DNA of 14,247 bases from JBBDIO01 sp040880365 (GTDB lineage: Bacteria > Chloroflexota > Anaerolineae > Caldilineales > Caldilineaceae): contig JBBDIO010000230.1 of the NCBI GenBank assembly GCA_040880365.1, positions 1 to 14,247 on the forward strand. The letters run 5' to 3'. The translations under genes were made by a program, and so were the position numbers. The notes under the pieces were generated by a model. It made no database searches. It saw nothing but the letters and a program-made list of their open reading frames with translations, and had not been told where the DNA came from. Positions 5,279 through 12,899 of this stretch are shown in pieces. Position 1 is the stretch's first letter. The number at the start of each line of letters is the position of its first letter.

Positions 5279-8200
5279 ATGAAACACAAACCACATAATA
5301 GACTCGTGCGGCGCATTTGGCGCATGGGCCTTCAATCTGTTTTAGGCATCATGCTCTGCGCGTTATTCTGGCCCGTGCCCGGTGCGCACGCCGCCACGTT
5401 TACCGTCACCACGACGGCCGACAGCGACGTAGGCTCGCTGCGTCAGGCCATACTCGATGCCAACGCGGCGTCGGGCACCCACACCATCCTGTTTGACCTG
5501 GGTGGAAGCGGGGTGCAAACCATCCAGGTCACCAGCCCGTTGCCCGCCATCACGCGCGCGGGTGTAGAGATCAACGCGCTGGGCGGTACTCCCTGTACCA
5601 CCTGGCCTCTGCAGCCCAAGGTCGCGCTGGATGGATCGCAGGCAGGCAGCAACGCCGATGGTTTCAAAATCCAGGCCGATACGGTGCGGATTGTGGGGCT
5701 GTATATTCACAGCTTCAGTTCCGATGGCATCGAGATCGGCGCTGATGACGCCCTGATTGGCTGTAATATCATTGGCCTGAATCCTGCGGGCAACGACGCC
5801 GGCAACGATTTCTATGGCGTCAATATCGTCGGCGACGACAATGTCGTCGGCAGCACCGCGTCTATTCTGGGCAACGTCATTTCGGGCAACCAGATGGGCG
5901 TCGCCATCGAAACCGCCGTAGACGGCAACATCATCCGCGGCAACTATATCGGCACCAATGCCGACGGCACGCAGGCGCGCGGCAATGACGGCGCAGGTGT
6001 TGCCGTCGTCGAAGGCTCCAACACCCTCGTCGGGGGGACGACCGCCGCCGACCGCAATGTGATCTCGGGCAATCTGGATCAGGGCGTGTGGTTTTTCTTA
6101 GCCGGCAACGGCAATAAAGTCCTGGGCAATTACATCGGCACGAATGCCGCGGGCGATGGTCCGCTGCCCAACGGCACCGCCGGCGTCAAGCTGCAGGAAT
6201 CGAGTAATGCGCAGGTCGGTGGCCCTGCCGGTGGCGAGGGCAATCGTATCGCCTTTAACACCACCAATGGCGTGCTGGTCACGCCCGGATTTTCCGGCGC
6301 CAATCACAACCGGATTCTGGGCAACGATATTTTCAGCAACGGCGAGCTGGGCATCGATCTCTCCTCGGAGTTTGCCGGTGACGGGGTCACTTTCAACGAC
6401 AACCGGGACCTGGACAGCGGCCCCAATGGGTGGCAGAATTTCCCCACGATTACCACCGCATCCCGAATCGACGATGACACGATCCAGGTAGTCGGTCGGC
6501 TCAACAGCAACCCAAACCAGACATTTCGTATCGAGCTTTTTTCCAGCCCCAGCTGTGACGCCCTGGGCTTTGGCGAGGGCGCAAGCTATCTGGGCAGCAC
6601 GACCCTGCAAACCAACTTTGCGGGCAACGGTGAATTCACGGTAGATTTGAACCAGTCCGTGCCTTTGGGCCATCAGGTCACCGCGACTGCCACCAGCAAC
6701 AGCGGCAATGCGCCGGGCAATACTTCCGAATTTTCGACCTGCCGCACAGTGGCGCAAGCACAACCCCCCTCCAATGCACCCCAGTTGACGCCCGATGTGG
6801 CGATAACCCCCGAAGATACCCCCATCACCATCAATGTGCTGGAGAATGACACCGCGCCGCCCAGCACTACGCTGACCCTGGTCGCGGTCACGAATCCGGG
6901 GTCGGGAACTGCCGAAATCGTCGACAATCAGATTCGCTATACGCCGGATCAGGATTTCCACGGGACCGATACCTTTGCCTATAGCGCGCATACCGGCAAT
7001 ACGTCGGCGAGCCGCCAGAGCACGGTGCGGGTCACGGTGCAGCCGGTCAACGATCCGCCTTCCGACATCCTGCTCACCATCGACCGGATAGACGCGAATA
7101 CGGGATCGGGGATTATCGCCAATTTCTCGGTAGTAGATGTGGATAGCACATTCCACTTCTTTTCTCTGGCTCCTATCAGCAGCGACAACGACAACGACAA
7201 GTTTTTTGCCTTTGGCAGGTTTCTTCTGCTGCCAAGACCGCTGGATTTGGCTACCCGATCCAGCTACACTATCGATGTGCGCGTGCGCGATAATGGCGGC
7301 GCAACGTTAATCAAATCGATTGAGTTGCCTGTGGACAGACCCAACCTGCCCCCTGTCTCCATCAACCTGAGCAACAATCGTATCAACGAAAACCAGCCTG
7401 CCGGGCTGACAGTGGGCACCCTCAGCTCGCAAGACCCCGACTCGCCCGCCAACCACACCTATCAACTTGCCACCGGCGTGGGCGATGCCGACAATGATCG
7501 GTTCCGCATCGAAGGCACAACCCTGCGCACCGATGCCCTGCTCGATTTTGAAGAGCAGGCTGTCTATAGCATCCGCGTGCGCAGCACCGACAGCGGCGGT
7601 GAGTTCCGCGAAAATATCCTGCTTGTCAATGTCAACAACCTGCCGTCGCCGCCCGATGCGCCTATCAACCAGTTGAGCTACTGTACGGGCGACGACATCA
7701 CCCTGGTCGCCAACAATTCGTCCAACTCGTTCCGGCGCGTGGCAATCGTGGTGCAAAATGTCAGCATCAGTAACCTGACAGCTACTACCTGTGCGGTCAC
7801 GGGCAGGTTAAGCATCACCACCAACGGCAGCACGGTGAGCAATCTACCCTTTACGGGCAATGTCAACGCACGCAACCAATTCAGCAGCAGCACCATTCCC
7901 GATTTTTCCATCAACATCGCGGGGATTCCCGTGCTGGCGCGCGGCGTCAAGATCGACTACACCGCCGAACGCGCCAGCCTGCACATCACCCGCCCCGCCA
8001 TGCAGATGCCCAGGGAATTTGGCGGCCTGTCGGCTTCGATCACGGTGCCGACTCTGATCGACTCCAATGGTGTGCGGTTTGGCACGGGCACCATCAAATT
8101 GCCCACCATTAAGACCAGCAGCGGTTTTGAAATGAACCTCTCCGGTCGCCTCAACGCGGTGTCTGGTGGCTTTCAGATCATCGCCGACGGCGACCTGACA

Positions 8201-11200
8201 ATTCCCAACATCGGCAAGAAAAAGAGCAGTGGCTCTGGCGGGCAGACCTGCTCCATCGGCGCGGGTGTGACCATCTTTGCCGATACCGAAGGCCGCACGG
8301 TCATGCAAGTGGCCGCGGGCAACGAACTCACGGCTCCTGCCTCCGTTGCCTATCTGGTCAATGGTGAATGGGTGAGCCTGGCCGGCGCGGATGCCAGCGA
8401 CCGGTTCCGTCTGGATGCCATTCGCGCCAGCGCCAGTTGTTCGCCCGGCCTGCCCATCGGCCAAACGGGGCTTTTCCTCACCGGCCTGCGCGGTGAGATC
8501 ACCATCACCCCCGGCGAGGAGCGAGTCGATGTCGGCGTCACCATCGAGAGCGGCAAGAGCCTGCCCGGTATAGGACCCATCCTGGCGCTGGATGGCGATA
8601 TGGGGCTGCAACCGCGTCCCTTCGAGCTGGATCTGGGCGTCGCCATCAATGTGCTTTCCATTGAAGTGGCAAAAGCCGACGCCAGCATCACCGCCAAGAG
8701 TTTCCGCACATCCATCCGCTTCCAGGCGCTATTCTATAGCGGGTCTGCCGAGATCAATGCGTTCTCGCGCAATGGCCGGTCTACCTTCACAGGGTCTGCG
8801 CGCATCTCGGTAGGCATCAAGAAGGGGTTCATCTATGAGAGCGACTGTTTCTTTGTCCTCTTCTGTCCGCCCATTCCTCCGTTTAGTGTCGGCCCGCTGG
8901 CTAGCGCGGGTGTGGATGTGGGCGAATTCACCAACGGCGTCTTCGGTTTCAAAGGCTTCGTCAGGGTCTTGATTTTTGGCACTCACGGCTTCTTTGTAGA
9001 CCAGTTCGGTAACTTCAGCTTCCTCAATGTCAGCCGGTTCCGCCTGGTCTCTGCGCCGCGCGTGGCCGAAGCCCGCGCCGCCTGGGAAGAAGCCAACGCC
9101 AATGGCACGCCGGTGCGTATCGCCGAAAACGATGAGTTCATCTTCCTAGCAAGTGAAGGCGAAGACGATCCGGGCGGTGTGATTATTCGCTCGCCGTTGG
9201 AAAAACCGATGGCCGATGCCCAGCAAGTGAGCGCGATGGGCGCGACGGATGTCATCACCGAAGTCAATCTGGTGCAGCACGGCGACGTCATCTTCCGCAT
9301 GTCGGCAACCGGGCCTATCAGCTTTACCATCATCACGCCCCAGAGCCAGGAAGTGACTCCCGAAAACTTCAGCGACAGCGGTACACTGGGCTACACCATC
9401 GGCTATACCCAGGTTGTCAGCTATGAGAGTGAAGCCGAACGGGTCGATGCGCCGGAAGATGTCGCATTTGGTGTAGAAGGCGAAGCGCCCCCGCGCCTGC
9501 TCTTTACGCCTATCTCTTCTGAAGCCCAGTTTAACAATGTGGATTTGCGTATCAACGGCGTGACCGTCTATTTCAATCTCAACTTCCAGAGTTCCAAACA
9601 GTGGCTCAAACCCACCAGCCTGTCGCCCGGCGAACACACCATCGAGTTGGTAGAGCATGGCACCGACAATGTGGTGCGCAGCGCCGTGGTCAATCTGGAG
9701 TCGGATACCGACTATAGCGTGATCAACATCGGCGGCGCAGCGGCGGGCTTTGTGACCATCGAAGACGACAACGCACCCCCCACCGAATTCGGCCAGGCCA
9801 GAGTGCGTTTCTACAACGGCGCGTCGGCCCAGACCAATCTGGTGGTCAACGGTGATCCCCTTTTCACCGGCATCAACTATCAGGGCCTGAGCGACTATGC
9901 CGAGATCGAGGCGGGAGCCGTCACGGTAGAGCTGCGCGACAACACCGACAATTCGCTGCTGGCCGCGCCGCTGATGTTGCAGCTGGGCGATGGCGACGTG
10001 CATACCTTCTTCGCCACCGACTTCAGCACCGATGCCCACCCCATGTTGCTGCTCGAACGTCAGGATGCGGCCTATGCACAGATCTATCAGACCTACTACA
10101 GCGTAGATCAGGCCCAGATGAATGAGGAGTGGCAACTCAAGCTCATCGGCGATACCGATAACATTCTCTATGAGATTGAAGTCTGGGGACCCGATACGCC
10201 GCCCATCGTGGCCGGTGTGACAGTCGATGCAACCGACCTGGCCGCCACGCAGGTAGGCTGGCAGGTTACATCCGACCATCTGCCGACGACGGTCACGGTC
10301 TTTGCCAACCCCGGCGAGATCAGCGCCTCGATCCCCGTCACCGACCTCAACGGCATTGTCAGCACCGAGGAAATTCCCCTTTTCGAAGGCATTCAGATTG
10401 GAGAATTTGTGCTCAACGATCTGAATGAACTAGGCGGTCAGCCTGTGACCAGAGAGATCGACCTTTCGGATCTGCAATCGGGAACCTATCACCTCTGGAT
10501 TCGGGTGGATGATGGCAATAACTCGCCGGTCAGCAGCTATGCCACATCACCGCTGGCGTTGGCGCAGGTGGGGATCCAAAGCGTCTACGGCGCCAATGCG
10601 GTCTGGGTCGCCAAAGACGACTTTGACCCGCTGGTGTTCCTCGCGAATGCGGAACCCATCGTGGTCGACAATACCAATTCGTTCCCGCTGGAATGGAGCG
10701 CAACCATCAGCACCACATTCGAGCCGGCAAATAACACGCTCTATGTGGAATGGCGTAATCACGCGCACCCCGACACCGATACCTATCGACTGCTCTTTGG
10801 GCATACGCCCCTGAGTCCGACACAGGTCATCACCACGGGTGGGGCGATTGCCGAATTTGACGAAAACGGTGAGGCCACCGGCGTTGAGGTCGGCTTTACA
10901 ACCCTCCACAACATCCTGCCCGATCTGGCCTACTTCATCTCCATCGAAGCGATAGACAGCCAGACCGGACAGAGTGTGCGCTCTCAGGAAATCGAGTTCA
11001 TGATGGAATCCACGCCGTTTGCGTTGACATCCACCCAGCCGGTCGTCAATGTGGACCCCGGCGATACGGTCACCGTGCCGGTCACGCTCGATGCAGACGA
11101 AGCACTGTTCTTCCCCAATGTCTGGTTGTCTACAGACCTGGGCGGGGCGGCGCCGGGCATCACTGCCCGCTTTGTGGATGACCTGGAAGGGATCAGCGAA

Positions 11201-11389
11201 CTGAACCCGTCCAGCCGGCCTACTCGACAGTTGGAAATCTTCATCGACCCCACCGTCCCCGGTGGCACATACCCAATTGTCATCACCGGCTACAACGGCG
11301 ACGATCAGGAGATTCTGAGCTTCGAGGTCATCGTGAGCGGTTCTTCGAGCAGTACGAATCGGATTTTCATGCCGTTCGCCACGCGCTGA
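5279..11389 (+). CDS. Giant exported multidomain beta-rich surface protein (2036 residues)
   Basis: Residues 1-38 are a signal peptide (RR-containing n-region, hydrophobic core LGIMLCALFW, cleavage at GAHA-AT). Domains by inspection: 39-490 right-handed beta-helix, opening with a variant of the CSLREAI motif (GSLRQAILDANA), with repeated NVISGN and GNYIGTN coils and ending GNTSEFSTC; about 510-590 tandem-95/cadherin-like (TPEDTPITINVLENDT, YTPDQDFHGTDTFAY); about 590-690 and 690-785 two cadherin-like domains with acidic DNDND (636-640) and DADND (736-740), likely Ca2+ sites 100 residues apart; about 785-1400 a beta-rich block I cannot assign; about 1407-1485 and 1507-1595 two DUF4397-like domains; about 1795-1910 fibronectin-III-like; 1915-2022 a NEW3-like beta domain; a Ser-rich linker and the tail RIFMPFATR (2028-2036). 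No catalytic motif was recognised. Adhesion, matrix or envelope structure is inferred. ATG 5279 was chosen for the signal peptide; AAGGA lies 14 bases upstream, so its ribosome site is weak. A strong terminator follows. Confidence 0.95.
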   Translation: MKHKPHNRLVRRIWRMGLQSVLGIMLCALFWPVPGAHAATFTVTTTADSDVGSLRQAILDANAASGTHTILFDLGGSGVQTIQVTSPLPAITRAGVEINALGGTPCTTWPLQPKVALDGSQAGSNADGFKIQADTVRIVGLYIHSFSSDGIEIGADDALIGCNIIGLNPAGNDAGNDFYGVNIVGDDNVVGSTASILGNVISGNQMGVAIETAVDGNIIRGNYIGTNADGTQARGNDGAGVAVVEGSNTLVGGTTAADRNVISGNLDQGVWFFLAGNGNKVLGNYIGTNAAGDGPLPNGTAGVKLQESSNAQVGGPAGGEGNRIAFNTTNGVLVTPGFSGANHNRILGNDIFSNGELGIDLSSEFAGDGVTFNDNRDLDSGPNGWQNFPTITTASRIDDDTIQVVGRLNSNPNQTFRIELFSSPSCDALGFGEGASYLGSTTLQTNFAGNGEFTVDLNQSVPLGHQVTATATSNSGNAPGNTSEFSTCRTVAQAQPPSNAPQLTPDVAITPEDTPITINVLENDTAPPSTTLTLVAVTNPGSGTAEIVDNQIRYTPDQDFHGTDTFAYSAHTGNTSASRQSTVRVTVQPVNDPPSDILLTIDRIDANTGSGIIANFSVVDVDSTFHFFSLAPISSDNDNDKFFAFGRFLLLPRPLDLATRSSYTIDVRVRDNGGATLIKSIELPVDRPNLPPVSINLSNNRINENQPAGLTVGTLSSQDPDSPANHTYQLATGVGDADNDRFRIEGTTLRTDALLDFEEQAVYSIRVRSTDSGGEFRENILLVNVNNLPSPPDAPINQLSYCTGDDITLVANNSSNSFRRVAIVVQNVSISNLTATTCAVTGRLSITTNGSTVSNLPFTGNVNARNQFSSSTIPDFSINIAGIPVLARGVKIDYTAERASLHITRPAMQMPREFGGLSASITVPTLIDSNGVRFGTGTIKLPTIKTSSGFEMNLSGRLNAVSGGFQIIADGDLTIPNIGKKKSSGSGGQTCSIGAGVTIFADTEGRTVMQVAAGNELTAPASVAYLVNGEWVSLAGADASDRFRLDAIRASASCSPGLPIGQTGLFLTGLRGEITITPGEERVDVGVTIESGKSLPGIGPILALDGDMGLQPRPFELDLGVAINVLSIEVAKADASITAKSFRTSIRFQALFYSGSAEINAFSRNGRSTFTGSARISVGIKKGFIYESDCFFVLFCPPIPPFSVGPLASAGVDVGEFTNGVFGFKGFVRVLIFGTHGFFVDQFGNFSFLNVSRFRLVSAPRVAEARAAWEEANANGTPVRIAENDEFIFLASEGEDDPGGVIIRSPLEKPMADAQQVSAMGATDVITEVNLVQHGDVIFRMSATGPISFTIITPQSQEVTPENFSDSGTLGYTIGYTQVVSYESEAERVDAPEDVAFGVEGEAPPRLLFTPISSEAQFNNVDLRINGVTVYFNLNFQSSKQWLKPTSLSPGEHTIELVEHGTDNVVRSAVVNLESDTDYSVINIGGAAAGFVTIEDDNAPPTEFGQARVRFYNGASAQTNLVVNGDPLFTGINYQGLSDYAEIEAGAVTVELRDNTDNSLLAAPLMLQLGDGDVHTFFATDFSTDAHPMLLLERQDAAYAQIYQTYYSVDQAQMNEEWQLKLIGDTDNILYEIEVWGPDTPPIVAGVTVDATDLAATQVGWQVTSDHLPTTVTVFANPGEISASIPVTDLNGIVSTEEIPLFEGIQIGEFVLNDLNELGGQPVTREIDLSDLQSGTYHLWIRVDDGNNSPVSSYATSPLALAQVGIQSVYGANAVWVAKDDFDPLVFLANAEPIVVDNTNSFPLEWSATISTTFEPANNTLYVEWRNHAHPDTDTYRLLFGHTPLSPTQVITTGGAIAEFDENGEATGVEVGFTTLHNILPDLAYFISIEAIDSQTGQSVRSQEIEFMMESTPFALTSTQPVVNVDPGDTVTVPVTLDADEALFFPNVWLSTDLGGAAPGITARFVDDLEGISELNPSSRPTRQLEIFIDPTVPGGTYPIVITGYNGDDQEILSFEVIVSGSSSSTNRIFMPFATR

Positions 11390-11422
11390 TCGCGGCTGAA
11401 AACCCACGTTCTATACGCGCAC

Positions 11423-11463
11423 AGGGCTGCGATCTCTCCGGTTTCCGGGGAGATCGCAGCCCT
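11423..11463 (+). terminator. Intrinsic terminator of the giant exported-protein gene
   Basis: 19-bp stem with a single T-G wobble and a TTT loop: left arm 11423-11441 (AGGGCTGCGATCTCTCCGG), loop 11442-11444, right arm 11445-11463. It starts 34 bases after the stop codon and is followed by ATCTGTTTATG, a modest T-rich tail. It separates the giant gene from the next gene, which therefore needs its own promoter. Confidence 0.85.
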
Positions 11464-11560
11464 ATCTGTTTATGCTGAGTATCTGTTGTGCGGCAATTCA
11501 TCTAGGCTACTGTGCCGGTTTGCATTATACTGGTTTCCCGAACAACGGCCCGCGTTACCC

Positions 11561-11622
11561 ACGGTATGGATGCCAACGGTATGGATGCCCACAGTATGGG
11601 GTGCCCACGGTATGGGGGTCTA
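11561..11622. repeat. 15/16-bp tandem repeat, consensus ACGGTATGGATGCCC
   Basis: Units start at 11561 (ACGGTATGGATGCCA), 11576 (ACGGTATGGATGCCC), 11591 (ACAGTATGGGGTGCCC) and 11607 (ACGGTATGGGGGTCTA). A fifth, isolated ACGGTATG core occurs at 11685 on the right arm of the hairpin. The array could be a protein-binding site in the leader of the next gene or a small variable repeat. Confidence 0.7.
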
Positions 11623-11661
11623 TCGTCTACATTATTTCGTCGATATCATGATGTGTTGTCC

Positions 11662-11688
11662 CCGTCGCGCGGCCCCGTCTCGCGACGG
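11662..11688. repeat. GC-rich inverted repeat in the leader of the second beta-helix gene
   Basis: CCGTCGCG (11662-11669) and CGCGACGG (11681-11688) form a perfect 8-bp stem with an 11-base loop, 83 bases before the start codon. There is no T-tract after it, so it is more likely an operator or leader RNA structure than a terminator. Confidence 0.5.
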
Positions 11689-11770
11689 TATGTATGGGAT
11701 GCGCATCTTTATTATCCGCCTCTACTATCCGCGACGAACTACCTTTTGCGGAGCACAAAAAGGGAAGCCC

Positions 11771-12832
11771 ATGACACACACTTTTCAAAAACTGTCTGCG
11801 CGTGCGCGGCGCAGTGGAGCCAGCATTGCGCTGGCTTTCTTCTTGTTGCTCATGTTCGCCGCCGGCAACGTTCCTACCGTCGGCGCGCAGCCGCTTATCA
11901 CACCACAACAGGCTTGCCAGCCCGCCATCGTCGTGGAGAACAATGGTAACAGCGGCCCTGGCACGCTGCGCAGCGCGATGGATGATCTCTGTGCCGATGG
12001 TGTCATTACGTTCGGCAGCAGCATGACCATCGTCCTCAGCGAAGAACTGGTCCCGCCGGTTTCTATGACACTAAACGGGGGCAACCGCCCGGTGACCATT
12101 AGCGGAAACCAGGCTGTGCGCGTTCTCAAGGTCAACAACGGTGTCAACCTCACTGTCACCAACCTGACCATCACCCAGGGATTAGCCCCACGCGGTGGGG
12201 GCATCAACGTTGCGCCCGAAGCCACGCTGGACTTTAACCGCAGCCTTTTGGTTGCCAATCTCTGCAACGACATGGGCCAGGGTTGTGGCCTGCAAAACGA
12301 CGGCGTTGCTACCATTCGCAACAGCACCATCAGTAACAATAGTGGCTTCCAGGGCGCGGGCATCCAGAACGATGGTACCGCGACCATTGTGAATGTCACC
12401 TTCAGCCACAATTCCGGCACGACGGGCGCAAGTTTGGTCAACTACGGAACCCTCTCGGTGCGCAATTCGATCTTCGCCAACAGCAGCGCCGACGAAGAGT
12501 GTTTCAATGCCGGTACCTTCGCAGTCAACAGCAACAACTTAATCGAAGACGACAGTTGTAGCGACGGCGCGGTCGAGTTACTCACCGGCGACCCCGATCT
12601 CAGCAGTCTGGGCGACTATGGCGGCTCTACGTTTACCCATGCCATCGTCGCCGCCAGCATTGTCCACAACGCCGGCGACGCGACCGTCTGTGCCGGGCCG
12701 CTGGTGGAAAATCGCGATCAGCGCGGCGAAACGCGACCGGGCGCGGGTACGCCCCGGTGCGATATAGGCGGATACGAGTTGCAAGTGAATGAGTTAACGG
12801 AGACTATCTACTTGCCTGCGCTCTCGCGCTAA
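11771..12832 (+). CDS. Exported beta-helix protein with choice-of-anchor-Q type C-terminus (353 residues)
   Basis: Residues 1-39 are a signal peptide: basic MTHTFQKLSARARR, then a hydrophobic core (IALAFFLLLMFAA) and cleavage near VGAQ-P. The mature protein opens with NGNSGPGTLRSAMDDLC, the variant of the CSLREAI motif that starts many right-handed beta-helix proteins. Coils then repeat NSTISNNSG, NVTFSHNSG and NSIFANSS. The end, DPDLSSLGDYGGSTFTHA, then HNAGDA, DQRGE.RP and CDIGGYE, matches the choice-of-anchor-Q domain. It finishes with TETIYLPALSR, like the tail of the giant protein. Cysteines (Cys57 region, CNDMGQGC, CFN, DDSC, VCAG, RCDIGG) could pair outside the cell. I chose ATG 11771 because AAAAGGGA lies 5 bases upstream and a signal peptide starts there; the longer open frame from 11486 has implausible composition. 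Cell-surface or secreted role inferred; no catalytic residues evident. Confidence 0.92.
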   Translation: MTHTFQKLSARARRSGASIALAFFLLLMFAAGNVPTVGAQPLITPQQACQPAIVVENNGNSGPGTLRSAMDDLCADGVITFGSSMTIVLSEELVPPVSMTLNGGNRPVTISGNQAVRVLKVNNGVNLTVTNLTITQGLAPRGGGINVAPEATLDFNRSLLVANLCNDMGQGCGLQNDGVATIRNSTISNNSGFQGAGIQNDGTATIVNVTFSHNSGTTGASLVNYGTLSVRNSIFANSSADEECFNAGTFAVNSNNLIEDDSCSDGAVELLTGDPDLSSLGDYGGSTFTHAIVAASIVHNAGDATVCAGPLVENRDQRGETRPGAGTPRCDIGGYELQVNELTETIYLPALSR

Positions 12833-12899
12833 TCTGGAGGCTTTTGGCCTTGCTGTATGAGGATGTCCTATCCCTTATACACACTTCAATATGAACATC

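Larger units (their letters stand above)
11464..11770. other. Non-coding, repeat-bearing leader region before the second beta-helix gene
   Basis: This stretch of about 307 bases between the terminator and the next start codon holds a 15-bp tandem repeat (11561-11622), a GC-rich inverted repeat (11662-11688) and the direct repeat TATCCGC (11713-11719, 11726-11732). A possible -10 box TATACT lies at 11526-11531 without a good -35 partner. The open frame upstream of 11771 would encode Trp/Met/Cys-rich sequence with no family character, so I treat it as untranslated. Confidence 0.65.

Noticed and set aside
6098..11407. Long minus-strand frames (352, 255, 377 and 286 codons) opposite the giant gene
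   Set aside because: They are typical shadow frames of a high-GC gene; none shows a family motif, and the plus-strand product has clear domains throughout.
11486..11770. N-terminal extension of the second beta-helix protein
   Set aside because: The extension translates the tandem repeats into TVWMP-type sequence and would bury the signal peptide; the ribosome site and signal peptide both support ATG 11771.
12833..12899. Terminator between the converging beta-helix and aldo/keto reductase genes
   Set aside because: Only a 4-5 bp stem (AGGC-TTTTG-GCCT) is visible, too weak to call.
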